This document shows, piece by piece, positions 44,361 to 53,292 of a stretch of 64,000 bases of DNA. A program made the translations under genes and the position numbers. Every line of letters begins with the position of its first letter. The first letter of the stretch is position 1. The notes below the pieces were generated by a model. The model searched no databases. It saw nothing but the letters and a program-made list of their open reading frames with translations, and was not told the DNA's origin. Origin of the DNA: Acetobacter syzygii (GTDB lineage: Bacteria > Pseudomonadota > Alphaproteobacteria > Acetobacterales > Acetobacteraceae); the NCBI RefSeq assembly GCF_000964225.1, contig NZ_BAMZ01000027.1, positions 124,001 to 188,000 of the forward strand, read 5' to 3'.

Positions 44361-45806
44361 CTAGACTTTTCCATAACCAATAATCGCTTTGATCTCGAGA
44401 TATTCAGCAATACCAAAGTCGCTGCATTCACGCCCATTGCCTGATTGCCCGTACCCGCCAAAAGGAGCTTTGACGGTCCACGCCGCTCCATTGATGTTGA
44501 CGTTACCAGCACGCAGGCGACGTGCTACCGAACGTGCGTGTTCAAGATCGTTAGATTGGACGTAGGCAGCCAAACCATATTCCGTGTTGTTGGCAAGCTG
44601 GATTGCGTGTTCTTCGTCATCATAACCGATGATGGAAAGAACAGGGCCAAAAATTTCCTCCTGAGCAATGGTCATATCTGGTGTTACATGTCCAAAGACT
44701 GTGGGTTTAACGTAATAACCACATTCCAGGCCGGTTGGTTTGCCTTCTCCTCCCGCTGCAAGTACAGCGCCTTCTGCTATGCCGATATTAATGAGTTTTT
44801 GAATACGTTCAAACTGTTTGGCGCTGACAACTGGTCCCAGCTCCGTCATTTCGTCTGCGGGGTTGCCGAGCCTGAAGCCTGCTGCGGTGCGGGCTGCAAT
44901 ATCCATGGCTTCTGCCATACGTGCGTGGGGTACCAACATGCGGGTAGGAGCATCACATGATTGTCCCGAGTTGCTGAAGCAACCTTTGACACCGCGTTGC
45001 ACGGCATCTTCAAAGTTGGCATCAACTAAGATAATATTGGCGGATTTTCCGCCAAGTTCCTGCTGCACACGTTTGATGGTGCTGGCTGCGGCACGTGCAA
45101 CTGCTGCGCCTGCTCGCGTAGAACCGGTAATAGAGACCATGTCCACATCTGGGTGTGCGGCTAGCACTTCGCCAACGTTTGGGCCGTTGCCGTTGATCAT
45201 GTTGTAAACACCAGCGGGTACACCGGCTTCATGTAGAATTTGGGTGAATACAAGAGCGCTGAGCGGTGCTTCTTCACTGGGTTTGAGAATGGTTGTGCAC
45301 CCTGCCGCCAAGGCTGGAATTACCTTGCAGGCAATCTGGTTCATAGGCCAGTTCCATGGTGTAATCAGCGCGGCCACGCCTATTGGCTCACGTGTGATCA
45401 AAAGGTCATCTCGGGGTTCGTCAAAAACAAAAGTGCGTAATGCCTCAATGGTCTCTGCTGTATGCGCCATGCCAGCCCATGTCTGACTGTCACGCGCCCG
45501 GCTGATAGGAGACCCCATTTCCGTGGAAATGGCCTGAGCCATATCCTCTGCTCTCAGGCGGTAGATATCCAGAATACGTTCAAGTAGCGCGAGACGTTCT
45601 TCTCTGCTGGTCTTGGACCATGTGGAAAAAGCAGATCGTGCAGCCGAGACTGCATGGTCTACATCCTGCGAGGTTCCCATAGCAATCTGTGCACAAGAGG
45701 CTTCAGTCGCGGGATTGATGACATCAATGAGACAGGGCTCCGCAGGAGCGATCCATGCGCCATTAATATAGAATTTTTGAGAGTGTGCGGAAAACGACAT
45801 TGTCAT
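44361..45806 (-). CDS. NAD(P)-dependent aldehyde dehydrogenase
   Basis: A classical aldehyde dehydrogenase of about 481 residues. The cofactor region TPWNWPMNQIACKVIPALAAG, the general-base Glu in QELGGKSANII and the nucleophile Cys in NSGQSCDAPTRM are intact, followed by EEIFGPVLSI. The start at 45806 is chosen because AGGAG precedes it by 6 bases (adjacent ATGs at 45809 and 45800). It lies about 27 bp after the APC permease gene on the same strand. Its likely task is to oxidise the aldehyde made by the neighbouring FAD amine oxidase or by the periplasmic amine dehydrogenases. The aldehyde itself cannot be named. Confidence 0.9.
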   Translation of the reverse strand: MTMSFSAHSQKFYINGAWIAPAEPCLIDVINPATEASCAQIAMGTSQDVDHAVSAARSAFSTWSKTSREERLALLERILDIYRLRAEDMAQAISTEMGSPISRARDSQTWAGMAHTAETIEALRTFVFDEPRDDLLITREPIGVAALITPWNWPMNQIACKVIPALAAGCTTILKPSEEAPLSALVFTQILHEAGVPAGVYNMINGNGPNVGEVLAAHPDVDMVSITGSTRAGAAVARAAASTIKRVQQELGGKSANIILVDANFEDAVQRGVKGCFSNSGQSCDAPTRMLVPHARMAEAMDIAARTAAGFRLGNPADEMTELGPVVSAKQFERIQKLINIGIAEGAVLAAGGEGKPTGLECGYYVKPTVFGHVTPDMTIAQEEIFGPVLSIIGYDDEEHAIQLANNTEYGLAAYVQSNDLEHARSVARRLRAGNVNINGAAWTVKAPFGGYGQSGNGRECSDFGIAEYLEIKAIIGYGKV

Positions 45807-45835
45807 CATTGTCTCCTGAAGTGTCTCTAAGCAGG

Positions 45836-47236
45836 TCAGTCTGGCTGTTGATCACGTAGTATGTGCGATAGGCGGGGGCGCTTCCCGGGAATGACGACAA
45901 AAGCTGCTATGCTGATTATAGCCAGACCAGCCGCACCCAAAAGCAGTTCTTTTCGTGTGTCAGGTAAGGCAAGCATGGAAAGAATGACCAGAGTTAGCAA
46001 CACAAGTGCAAGCCATGGCCGCCATAATGCAATGCGGCATACACGCATACGAGAGAAAACCATAAGTCCGTTATTGAACATGATAATCGCCCCCGTGGTT
46101 GATACCAGGAAGGCAAACACGGATCCGGGCGAAACAACAGCGCAGATTGACACTACAAGCGCAGCCAGAGAGCAGGCGAGAACCGAGATAACCGGCAGAC
46201 GGGTTTTGGGTTGTGTGCGCAGGAAGTAGCGTGGCGCATCTCTTCTGCCAGCCATTTCGAACAGTACGCGGGAGGTTGTGTATAATCCAGAGTTGAGTGT
46301 TGAGAGTGTGGCAACCAGAATGACCAGTGTCATGGCTGATGTGGCAAAGGGAATATGGAATGTCTGCAAGACATAAAGGAAAGGGGATTCCCCCTGCCTG
46401 ATATGAGTCCATGGTACCAGGCACAGGATAAGAGCTATAGAGAGTAGATAAAAAACGACCAATCGGAATGCCACAGTGCGCGTTGTGCGTATGACATTGG
46501 CGTCCGGTGCACCAGATTCCAGTGCTGCAATGGTTGCGATTTCCGTTCCGGACATGGAGAACAGCGCGGTTGGTACTGCTGCCAGAACGCCGGTAAGACC
46601 GTGTGGGAGTAGACTGCCGCTGGCCATCAGGTTTGCCTGAACAGGAACATTATAATGGTAGAGCAACACAAAGCTGACACCGATAAACACGGTCAGGGCA
46701 AGGATTTTGATACAGGAAAATCCATATTCAAATTCGCCGTAATTTCGGACCGGGAGCAGGTTGAGTGCTGTCATGCTGCCCAAAACCAGAATTTCGCGCA
46801 CAGCATATGGTAGCGGCACCCATGGTTCCAGTAGTGTTGCTGCGGCCATGACCTCAATAGCTAACGTGACGACCCAGAGTAACCAGTAAGACCACCCGGC
46901 AACAAAACCTAGCCGGAGCCCAAGATTGGTTCGAATCTGGTTAAGAAACGAACCAGATCCGGGGGCATGCAACGCGACATCGCGGAGGAGTAGATTGATG
47001 AGCAACACCAGTATAGCGGACAAGGCATAGGAAAACAGGACAGCCGGGCCAGCCGTGACAATTGCGCCAGAGGCTCCAACAAAAAGACCGGCGCCCATGA
47101 CTCCTCCAAGAGAAATCATTGCGATATGTCGCCCCGCCAGACTTGTAGCGAGGGGGGGATGAGGATTTTGCCGACTCTCATTGTGTTGAGAGGTTTTGGG
47201 TGCAGACGTGGGGGAAGTGTGAGGAGGAGATGTCAT
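45836..47236 (-). CDS. APC-family amino acid/amine permease (GabP-like)
   Basis: A permease of about 466 residues with twelve predicted helices. HIAMISLGGVMGAGLFVGASGAI is the first-helix motif of the amino-acid transporter (AAT) group that includes GabP and ProY; VPTALFSMSGTEIATIAALES is the conserved TM6 region. The start at 47236 is set by GGA 9 bases upstream; the preceding 31 codons do not resemble the family. The N-terminal 35 residues are a Pro/Ser/Thr-rich cytoplasmic tail. First gene of a two-gene unit with the aldehyde dehydrogenase, consistent with uptake of an amine or amino acid that is then oxidised. Confidence 0.88.
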   Translation of the reverse strand: MTSPPHTSPTSAPKTSQHNESRQNPHPPLATSLAGRHIAMISLGGVMGAGLFVGASGAIVTAGPAVLFSYALSAILVLLINLLLRDVALHAPGSGSFLNQIRTNLGLRLGFVAGWSYWLLWVVTLAIEVMAAATLLEPWVPLPYAVREILVLGSMTALNLLPVRNYGEFEYGFSCIKILALTVFIGVSFVLLYHYNVPVQANLMASGSLLPHGLTGVLAAVPTALFSMSGTEIATIAALESGAPDANVIRTTRTVAFRLVVFYLLSIALILCLVPWTHIRQGESPFLYVLQTFHIPFATSAMTLVILVATLSTLNSGLYTTSRVLFEMAGRRDAPRYFLRTQPKTRLPVISVLACSLAALVVSICAVVSPGSVFAFLVSTTGAIIMFNNGLMVFSRMRVCRIALWRPWLALVLLTLVILSMLALPDTRKELLLGAAGLAIISIAAFVVIPGKRPRLSHILRDQQPD

Positions 47237-48298
47237 GCTGCTGTTCCATTTGGAGCAGAGGCGTGATGGATGAGTGAGCCCGAAGTGTAACAGACTTCTG
47301 TAAGAGACAAAAACTTGCTGTAAGCACAAAGCAGAAGCACGCGGGTTTTCCTTCTCTACCTCAGGTTTTGCCTCGTCCGCAGAGGGAGGCTGTCAGGGTA
47401 TTTCATGAGTATGAATAACTGCTGTTTTTGCTATATTGTCCGGTGCACCATCATACGGTTTAAAAGAGTGTTTGGGATATAAATATGCAAAGAGGAATAT
47501 TCTAAGACTCTTTATTCTATCTTCAATGAATTTGAATCATTCAGAAAAATGATTCTTATCATGAAAGGCCTCCAGAATATTTTCAGGTCGTGTGCAAAGC
47601 GTGCCTGTGGCGGTGTCAAACAGTGTATTGAAGCAACCCTCTTATTGTCCATTCAAGAGGAAACGTAGGGCATATTTAGAAATCGCTGATGTGAAGAGTC
47701 ATATTTCATCACATGATGTTTGTAAGATTCTAATGATTGTTGAGGTCTGTGAAGGTGCTGGAGGGTACGGTGACAGCATGACTGTGTTGGGAATGATATT
47801 TTCACATATATGAATTTATGTCCACAACAATTCATTGATAAAATGCAATGATATAAGCTGCATGGCATCCAAGGATTTGATGTAAGTTATTGTTTTCATG
47901 TAATAAATATTAAATCACCTTGTTATTACATCATTGGGTGTTCTATTTTTTATGAGTGCGAAGAGGGTGAAATCTTATCTGGCTGTATCTTATACGCCAC
48001 AGCTTTGATGGGTATAGGCATTAAGATTGCGGGTTTTTATGCCGGTACCATGGATCTGTCAGCGCTGATCTGAGGGGATGTTGGTTGTTGCTTATTGGCA
48101 ACAAGTTGAGGGGAATTGAATGCCGTAAGTTCTTTTTTGAATGGCTTATGAAAGGTAGTTTTTCATTTTTCATTGAAAATAAAATGTATTTTTAAAAATA
48201 TGTATGAGATTTATGCTTGATTTATATGTGTTTGTTGCGGGATGAGAATGAGATAGGGTTGTCTCAACATTCATCAGAATCAAACAAAGGGGCACCGT
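47237..48298. other. Long non-coding region with a third XRE-cupin-like site
   Basis: About 1 kb lacks a convincing gene. TTTCACATATATGAAT at 47800-47815 matches the palindrome before the XRE-cupin gene at 13 of 16 positions. A repeat GAATCATT...AATGATTC near 47534-47556 and a weak TTGTTG/CAACAA hairpin near 48090 are also visible. A 74-codon plus-strand frame at 47592-47813 has no signature. The promoter of the TonB receptor should lie near the right end. Confidence 0.45.
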
Positions 48299-50815
48299 AT
48301 GCTGCCAGTCTGCGTCAATCGTTTTCTGTTCCTATTGGCGTCTTCTTCTGCGCTGCTCTCTGTTCAGTGGGCAGTGCATGCCAATGCTGCGGAAACCGAT
48401 ATGGGGGGTGTGTCTCCTCATCATACGTCAGCCACAGCCAAACATTCTGGTAAAGCTACGGCCGTTGGTGCGCACGCAGCAAAACCGCGCAAGGTTTCGA
48501 CTAAGGCGCTGCAGGGTAAAGGGGAAGAAGTTCTGGTTTCCCACACCCGTCGTGCGATTTCGCATAACAGTGAAAACGTTATCGGGCGGAAGGAACTGGA
48601 TCAGCAGGTGCCCGGTCAGAACATCCTCAAAGCGGTTGGGCAGTTGCCGGGCGTAAGCTATAGCTCCACAGATCCGCTGGGGATCGATACGTGGGGTGCG
48701 AGTGTTTATGTCCGTGGGTTCTTTCAGAACCAGCTTGGTGTTACGCTCGACGGCGTGCCGCTCAATGACCAGACGTACACCACCACGAACGGTTTGAATA
48801 TTGCGAACGCCTGGATCTCTGATGATATTTCCAGAGTCAGTGTGTCGCAGGGGGGGGGATCGTTGGATGTGGCTTCCAATACCAACCTTGGCGGCGCCAT
48901 GCAGTTCTATACGTCAGACCCCAAGGAGAAGGCCGGTGCAACGGTTTCTCAGGGGTTTGGCAGCTATGCCATGAAGCGTACGTACGTGCGTGTGGATAGC
49001 GGTAAGCTGAACAGCAGTGGCACGCGTTTTTATGTTGCGTATTCGCGGGACTTTGAAAAGAAATACGATGGTCCGTCCCCGAGCTTCATGCAGCAGGTAA
49101 ACGCCAAGCTGGTGCAGCCGATAGGCGATAAAAGCAAGATCAGCGCGTTTTTTAACTGGAATAACGCTGAAGTTTACGGATATCTGGATAAGTCTCTGGG
49201 GTCATTGGCTAAATATGGCTGGCGTCAGGAGTTGATGTACCCGAACTACGCGAAAGCCTTCAATTATGCTGCCGGGAATTACCCGTCTGGCTGGGATGAT
49301 CTGGTCAGTGGTAATTATACGCAGCTGTATGATGCTGGTCAGTCCACTCAGGATTATATCGGAGGAATCAACTTCGATATGGCTCTGAACGACAATCTGC
49401 GCTGGCAGTCTGTTCTGTATGCACATCGCGATATTTCTAACGCAACCTACAGTGCGCCTGGGGTCTGTTCGCCCGGGACCAGTTTGCCTGGAACCTGTGC
49501 AGCCGATGGTTCGGACAACGGCAGCTATGTTGAGGGGCAGGTTCCTCTTTCCGAGCAGGTATGGATGAACCGTGAAATGCGCGAAGGCTTCACGTCTGCG
49601 CTGGATTACAAGATTGGCCGCCACAATATTAATGTTGGTATTTGGTACGAACATAATAATTCGACTGCCAGCACGGGCTACTTTAACGAACCACAGCTAG
49701 GGCAGGGGTCTCCGCTGGTCACAACTGGTCCGTACGATGTGTATGGTGCAGAGTTTGCAAAAGGCTGGGCCTATCGCTGGCACACTAATACATTCCAGTT
49801 TCATGCCATGGATCGGTGGCGTATTCTGGATAACCTGACTGCAACATACGGTTTCAAATCCACGGTGCAGCAGACAGGTGGTGGCAATATAGCATGGGAC
49901 CCCACGGGTAATTATTCCGGCCTGAACGCGCAGGGGCCAAAAGGTTCCATTACATCCGCTGCGGGGTTCCTGCCATCAGTCAACCTCGACTGGCGTTTTC
50001 TGCCGGGGCATGAACTATATTTTGACTTTGCGGAAAATATGCGGCCCTTCAACGCATCTTCCTATGCCAGTGCAACGTCTCCTGGTCCATGGATGTTGCA
50101 GGATCAGGCCGCTTTCCGTGCTGCAAAAAAGGGTCTGACTCCCGAGCGTGACTTTACGTATGTTCTTGGTTACCGTTATTCTTCACGGTTTATCACGGCT
50201 GGTGTGGATGGTTACCACTCTGATAACCATAACCGTCTGATTTCTGGTGCAACTGGTATTGGGGGTGCGGATCAGGGGGCATCACTGCTCAATACCCGAC
50301 GAGCCTCCCAGTGGGGTGTGGATGGTGTTGTTACGCTTGTTCCAATTCATGGTCTCGCGATTACCAACTCGGTCAGCTATAACCACTTTACTTATGGGCA
50401 CAACCTTCCGATCTGCAACGCAACGGATGATGATGGTAACTGCACGGGCTATGGTAACCTGAAGGGTAAAAAAATGGCTGGCTATCCGTCGGTCATGTAT
50501 AAAGCCAACATCAGCTACACGTGGCATGGGGCTTCTACCTGGATGGATGTAAACTACTACTCCAAGCGCCAGTATTCGCTCCTGAACGACACACATGTTC
50601 CAGCTTACTGGCTTGCCAACCTTGGCGCCAGCTATGACTTTGGGGATGTGGGGCCGCTGAAGGGCGTCAAAGCATCCTTCATGGTTTACAACCTCTTTAA
50701 CGCCAAGTACATCGCCATGATGGGCGAAAACGGCTTCCCTGCTACGGGTGACATGCAGTCCCTCGAACGTGGTGCTGTTCGCGAATACTTCGGCACCATC
50801 AAGGCATCTTACTAA
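48299..50815 (+). CDS. TonB-dependent receptor preceding amine dehydrogenase genes
   Basis: An 838-residue receptor. The signal peptide ends near VHANA, followed by a His/Ala/Lys-rich spacer, a TonB-box-like EEVLVSHTRR, a plug (NILKAVGQLPGVSYSS, VYVRGFFQNQLGVTLDGVP) and a barrel with a terminal Tyr (GTIKASY). AAAGGGG lies 7 bases before the ATG. The sequence is closest in style to the receptors that recognise siderophores or sugars by VYVRGF...TLDGVP. The amine dehydrogenase heavy-chain gene starts 66 bp downstream with only a hairpin between them, so it may admit the amine or the ester that the cluster consumes, or supply iron or copper for the system. Confidence 0.88.
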   Translation: MLPVCVNRFLFLLASSSALLSVQWAVHANAAETDMGGVSPHHTSATAKHSGKATAVGAHAAKPRKVSTKALQGKGEEVLVSHTRRAISHNSENVIGRKELDQQVPGQNILKAVGQLPGVSYSSTDPLGIDTWGASVYVRGFFQNQLGVTLDGVPLNDQTYTTTNGLNIANAWISDDISRVSVSQGGGSLDVASNTNLGGAMQFYTSDPKEKAGATVSQGFGSYAMKRTYVRVDSGKLNSSGTRFYVAYSRDFEKKYDGPSPSFMQQVNAKLVQPIGDKSKISAFFNWNNAEVYGYLDKSLGSLAKYGWRQELMYPNYAKAFNYAAGNYPSGWDDLVSGNYTQLYDAGQSTQDYIGGINFDMALNDNLRWQSVLYAHRDISNATYSAPGVCSPGTSLPGTCAADGSDNGSYVEGQVPLSEQVWMNREMREGFTSALDYKIGRHNINVGIWYEHNNSTASTGYFNEPQLGQGSPLVTTGPYDVYGAEFAKGWAYRWHTNTFQFHAMDRWRILDNLTATYGFKSTVQQTGGGNIAWDPTGNYSGLNAQGPKGSITSAAGFLPSVNLDWRFLPGHELYFDFAENMRPFNASSYASATSPGPWMLQDQAAFRAAKKGLTPERDFTYVLGYRYSSRFITAGVDGYHSDNHNRLISGATGIGGADQGASLLNTRRASQWGVDGVVTLVPIHGLAITNSVSYNHFTYGHNLPICNATDDDGNCTGYGNLKGKKMAGYPSVMYKANISYTWHGASTWMDVNYYSKRQYSLLNDTHVPAYWLANLGASYDFGDVGPLKGVKASFMVYNLFNAKYIAMMGENGFPATGDMQSLERGAVREYFGTIKASY

Positions 50816-50824
50816 TAGAAAAAA

Positions 50825-50852
50825 GCGCTGGCCAGCTTGTTCTGGCCAGCGC
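50825..50852 (+). terminator. G+C-rich hairpin between TonB receptor and amine dehydrogenase
   Basis: A perfect 11-bp stem GCGCTGGCCAG / CTGGCCAGCGC with a 6-base loop. No U-tract follows, so it may limit read-through or stabilise the upstream mRNA rather than fully terminate. Confidence 0.55.
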
Positions 50853-50881
50853 GCAGGGTGTGGTGGAAAGGAATGAAAAAT

Positions 50882-52051
50882 ATGCGCCGCTTTGGCCATA
50901 GATGCCAGAACAAGGCATTTGCCTTCTTTACTTTTTTGCTCTGCTCAGGAGGCGCCGCTCTGGCCGCTCCTGCTACACCACCACTGACTGCCGAAACGAG
51001 TGATGTTGCTACACTCCCTCATTTTTCTGATCATTGGGCATTGATCGCGACCAATAACGTTGCTTTCACATTGTACGATGGTGATAAAGGGACAATCCTT
51101 GGCACCGTTCCCGCAAAAATGATTGATAATATTAACATTTCTTCTGACAGAGCGAAAATTTATGCTGCGGTCAGCATGTGGTCACGGGAAGATCATGGTA
51201 CGCGGGAGGATTTTTTACAGGAGTATGATGCACAACATCTTTCTCTGGAACATGAGATTGATTTACCTCCCCGTGCTCTTGCTGTTTTCAAGCAGCAGAA
51301 TTTGGAATTAAGTGCGGATGGTCAGTGGGCGTATATTTTTAATATGAGCCCAGCAACCGGGGTTTCCATTGTAGATCTACATGACCGGAAAGTTGTCCGC
51401 ACGGTGGATACGCCGGGTTGTGCGCTTATTTTTCCATGGGCACATGGTGGGTTTTCTTCCCTGTGCGGTAATGGATCGCTGACCAATGTGGCTTTTGACG
51501 GAAAAAAGGCGCAGGTTACCCAAACAAAATCGTTTTTTGATGCCGATACAGATCCTGTTTTTGAGCAAAGTCAGGTGGACCGGCATACGGGGCAGGCTCT
51601 GTTTGTGACATACACAGGTATGGTCTATCCAGCGACCCTGTCGGCACAACCGGTGCTTGGTCAACCGTGGTCTTTGCAAGAGGCCGCATCCCAACCCAAG
51701 GCTGGTACTGGTGTGCAGGAACTGGCCTGGCGGCCTGGCGGTAAACAGCCGTTTTTCTGGCATAAGGCTGATAATCGCCTGTATGTGTTGATGCATACGG
51801 GAACGTACTGGACCCATAAACAGGATGGGACGGAAGTCTGGGTTTATGATGTTGTGCAGCATCGGTTGCTGCAGCGGATTGCTTTGCCAGGCCCGACAGC
51901 CAGTATTGCGGTTAGCCCTGATACCAAGCATCCATTGCTGTTTGCTGTGCAGCCATCTGGCAAGCTGTTTATTCTTTCTGCTGAAAGTGGAGAGGTGACA
52001 AAAACGATTGAGGCAAGGGTGGCTGGTTTTCTTGTGGTTCCCACTCCGTAA
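50882..52051 (+). CDS. Quinoprotein amine dehydrogenase heavy (beta-propeller) subunit, set 1
   Basis: About 389 residues with a signal peptide (core FAFFTFLLCSGGAALA) and a seven-bladed propeller of the methylamine/aromatic amine dehydrogenase heavy-chain family. Diagnostic stretches are GGFSSLCGNGSL, TYTGMVYPA, LYVLMHTGTYWTHK and GTEVWVYDV. The start at 50882 has AAGGA 9 bases upstream; an ATG at 50873 is the alternative. The subunit scaffolds the TTQ light chain and shapes the substrate channel. It is followed directly by the light-chain gene without the MauE/MauD genes that normally lie between them, which occur only in set 2. Confidence 0.9.
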   Translation: MRRFGHRCQNKAFAFFTFLLCSGGAALAAPATPPLTAETSDVATLPHFSDHWALIATNNVAFTLYDGDKGTILGTVPAKMIDNINISSDRAKIYAAVSMWSREDHGTREDFLQEYDAQHLSLEHEIDLPPRALAVFKQQNLELSADGQWAYIFNMSPATGVSIVDLHDRKVVRTVDTPGCALIFPWAHGGFSSLCGNGSLTNVAFDGKKAQVTQTKSFFDADTDPVFEQSQVDRHTGQALFVTYTGMVYPATLSAQPVLGQPWSLQEAASQPKAGTGVQELAWRPGGKQPFFWHKADNRLYVLMHTGTYWTHKQDGTEVWVYDVVQHRLLQRIALPGPTASIAVSPDTKHPLLFAVQPSGKLFILSAESGEVTKTIEARVAGFLVVPTP

Positions 52052-52115
52052 TTCTGTGAAGAAAATATAGTTTTGAAAATGTGCCCTCTGGCAAAGATGA
52101 AAGGCAGCTTCGGTC

Positions 52116-52676
52116 ATGCGTGTTCCTCTTTTTGACCGTGTAACAGAAACTTTTACACGCCATCTGGCCTCGCATTCTCCGCGCCGTCAGTTTCTGGCTC
52201 GGTTTTCAACCCTTGTTGCTGGTTCGGGGGCCTTTCCACTTTTGCCAGTACAGCGTGCACAAGCGGAAAGCCGGACCGTTCCGCCTGTTCAACCCAACAT
52301 AGCTTCCGACTTTGATCGCCTTGCACAGTCAACCGATCCAACAAAGTGCAATTATTGGCGCCATTGTGCTATTGATGGAGTCTTGTGTGGCTGCTGCGGT
52401 GGTGGTGTGCATACATGTCCGCCGGGAACTCAGCCGTCTCCCGTTTCATGGATTGGCACCTGTCGTAATCCATCGGATGGACGACAATATGTTATTGCCT
52501 ACAGGGATTGTTGTGGCAGAACAACGTGTGCGTCCACGCCTGATTGTCATTGCAATACTGCTGATCGGGAAATGCCGATATATCGACCTCAGGCTAGCAA
52601 TGATATTATCTGGTGTTTTGGTACAACATCGACTGCTTACCATTGTTCTACAGCAGCTATTGTTGGTCAGGCCTGA
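52116..52676 (+). CDS. TTQ amine dehydrogenase light subunit, set 1
   Basis: A 186-residue precursor with a twin-arginine-type leader (SPRRQFLARFSTLVAGSGA). The mature part has the dense cysteine framework of the family. The two tryptophans that become tryptophan tryptophylquinone are Trp112 in VSWIG and Trp166 in IIWCFG. The acidic residues needed for TTQ formation and catalysis are Asp87 (CAIDG) and Asp131 (YRDCCG), 25 residues before and 19 after Trp112, as in methylamine dehydrogenase (Asp32, Trp57, Asp76). The Trp-Trp interval is 54 rather than 51, a small insertion near DCHCNTA. It oxidises a primary amine to aldehyde plus ammonia in the periplasm. Confidence 0.93.
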   Translation: MRVPLFDRVTETFTRHLASHSPRRQFLARFSTLVAGSGAFPLLPVQRAQAESRTVPPVQPNIASDFDRLAQSTDPTKCNYWRHCAIDGVLCGCCGGGVHTCPPGTQPSPVSWIGTCRNPSDGRQYVIAYRDCCGRTTCASTPDCHCNTADREMPIYRPQASNDIIWCFGTTSTAYHCSTAAIVGQA

Positions 52677-52678
52677 AG

Positions 52679-53266
52679 ATGTTCAGGCAGGCGGTCTATA
52701 ACCGTTCGAAGCGGAGAGCCGTGCAGATTCTTGCTTGTGCAGTCTTCACGATGATATTTGCAAATATGCTGTTGCCGCTGCAGAACGTGCGTGCCGAGAG
52801 TGGAAGGGATGAAGGAGCTTTTTCTCCCCCCCGTTTGCATTATCTACTGAATTGCGCTGGTTGCCATGGTTTGGAAGGTCATTCGAGCAAAACACTGGTG
52901 CCTGATCTTTTAGATCAAGCTGGATTTTTTTTATGTTCTCCAGATGGACGGGACTACATCATACGTTTACCTAATGTGGCATTTGTCAAATTACCATCCC
53001 TGCAGTTGGCTGATCTTATGAACTATGTGGTTTTTACGCTGGGTAAAAAGAGCGTACCGCCTGGTGCTAAGCCTTATACGGCTGCGGAAGTGGACAATTT
53101 ACGCAAACGTTCATTCCATGATTACAGCTTGCAGGCCTACAGAAAGGCAGTCGTAGAGTCAGTGTTACGTGCCTGTCCCGCAGCGGTTGGCAAGCTTCAG
53201 GTTTACGGTGTCGCGCTGGATCAAAAGGAAGTGGCCAATATGGGTGGCGGTTCTCCTTCATATTGA
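52679..53266 (+). CDS. Periplasmic c-type cytochrome, set 1
   Basis: 195 residues, beginning two bases after the light-chain stop. A signal peptide (cleavage near NVRA) is followed by one haem site, Cys59-Ala-Gly-Cys62-His63, and a conserved C-terminal part (LADLMNYVVFTLGKKS, then KPYTAAEV) shared with the set-2 cytochrome. Met in LMNYV is a candidate sixth ligand. It is the probable electron acceptor for the amine dehydrogenase, in place of the copper protein amicyanin or azurin used in methylotrophs and Alcaligenes. The C-terminal 60 residues have no assigned role. Confidence 0.88.
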   Translation: MFRQAVYNRSKRRAVQILACAVFTMIFANMLLPLQNVRAESGRDEGAFSPPRLHYLLNCAGCHGLEGHSSKTLVPDLLDQAGFFLCSPDGRDYIIRLPNVAFVKLPSLQLADLMNYVVFTLGKKSVPPGAKPYTAAEVDNLRKRSFHDYSLQAYRKAVVESVLRACPAAVGKLQVYGVALDQKEVANMGGGSPSY

Positions 53267-53292
53267 AGGAGAATATGTAGATGAGAAACTGA

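Noticed and set aside
47525..47575. Fur-box-like sequence (ATGATAAGAATCATT on the minus strand)
   Set aside because: It is only a partial match and lies far from the TonB receptor start; chance in A+T-rich DNA is likely.
47592..47813. 74-codon plus-strand frame in the gap before the TonB receptor
   Set aside because: No family pattern, and it overlaps the operator-like site at 47800.
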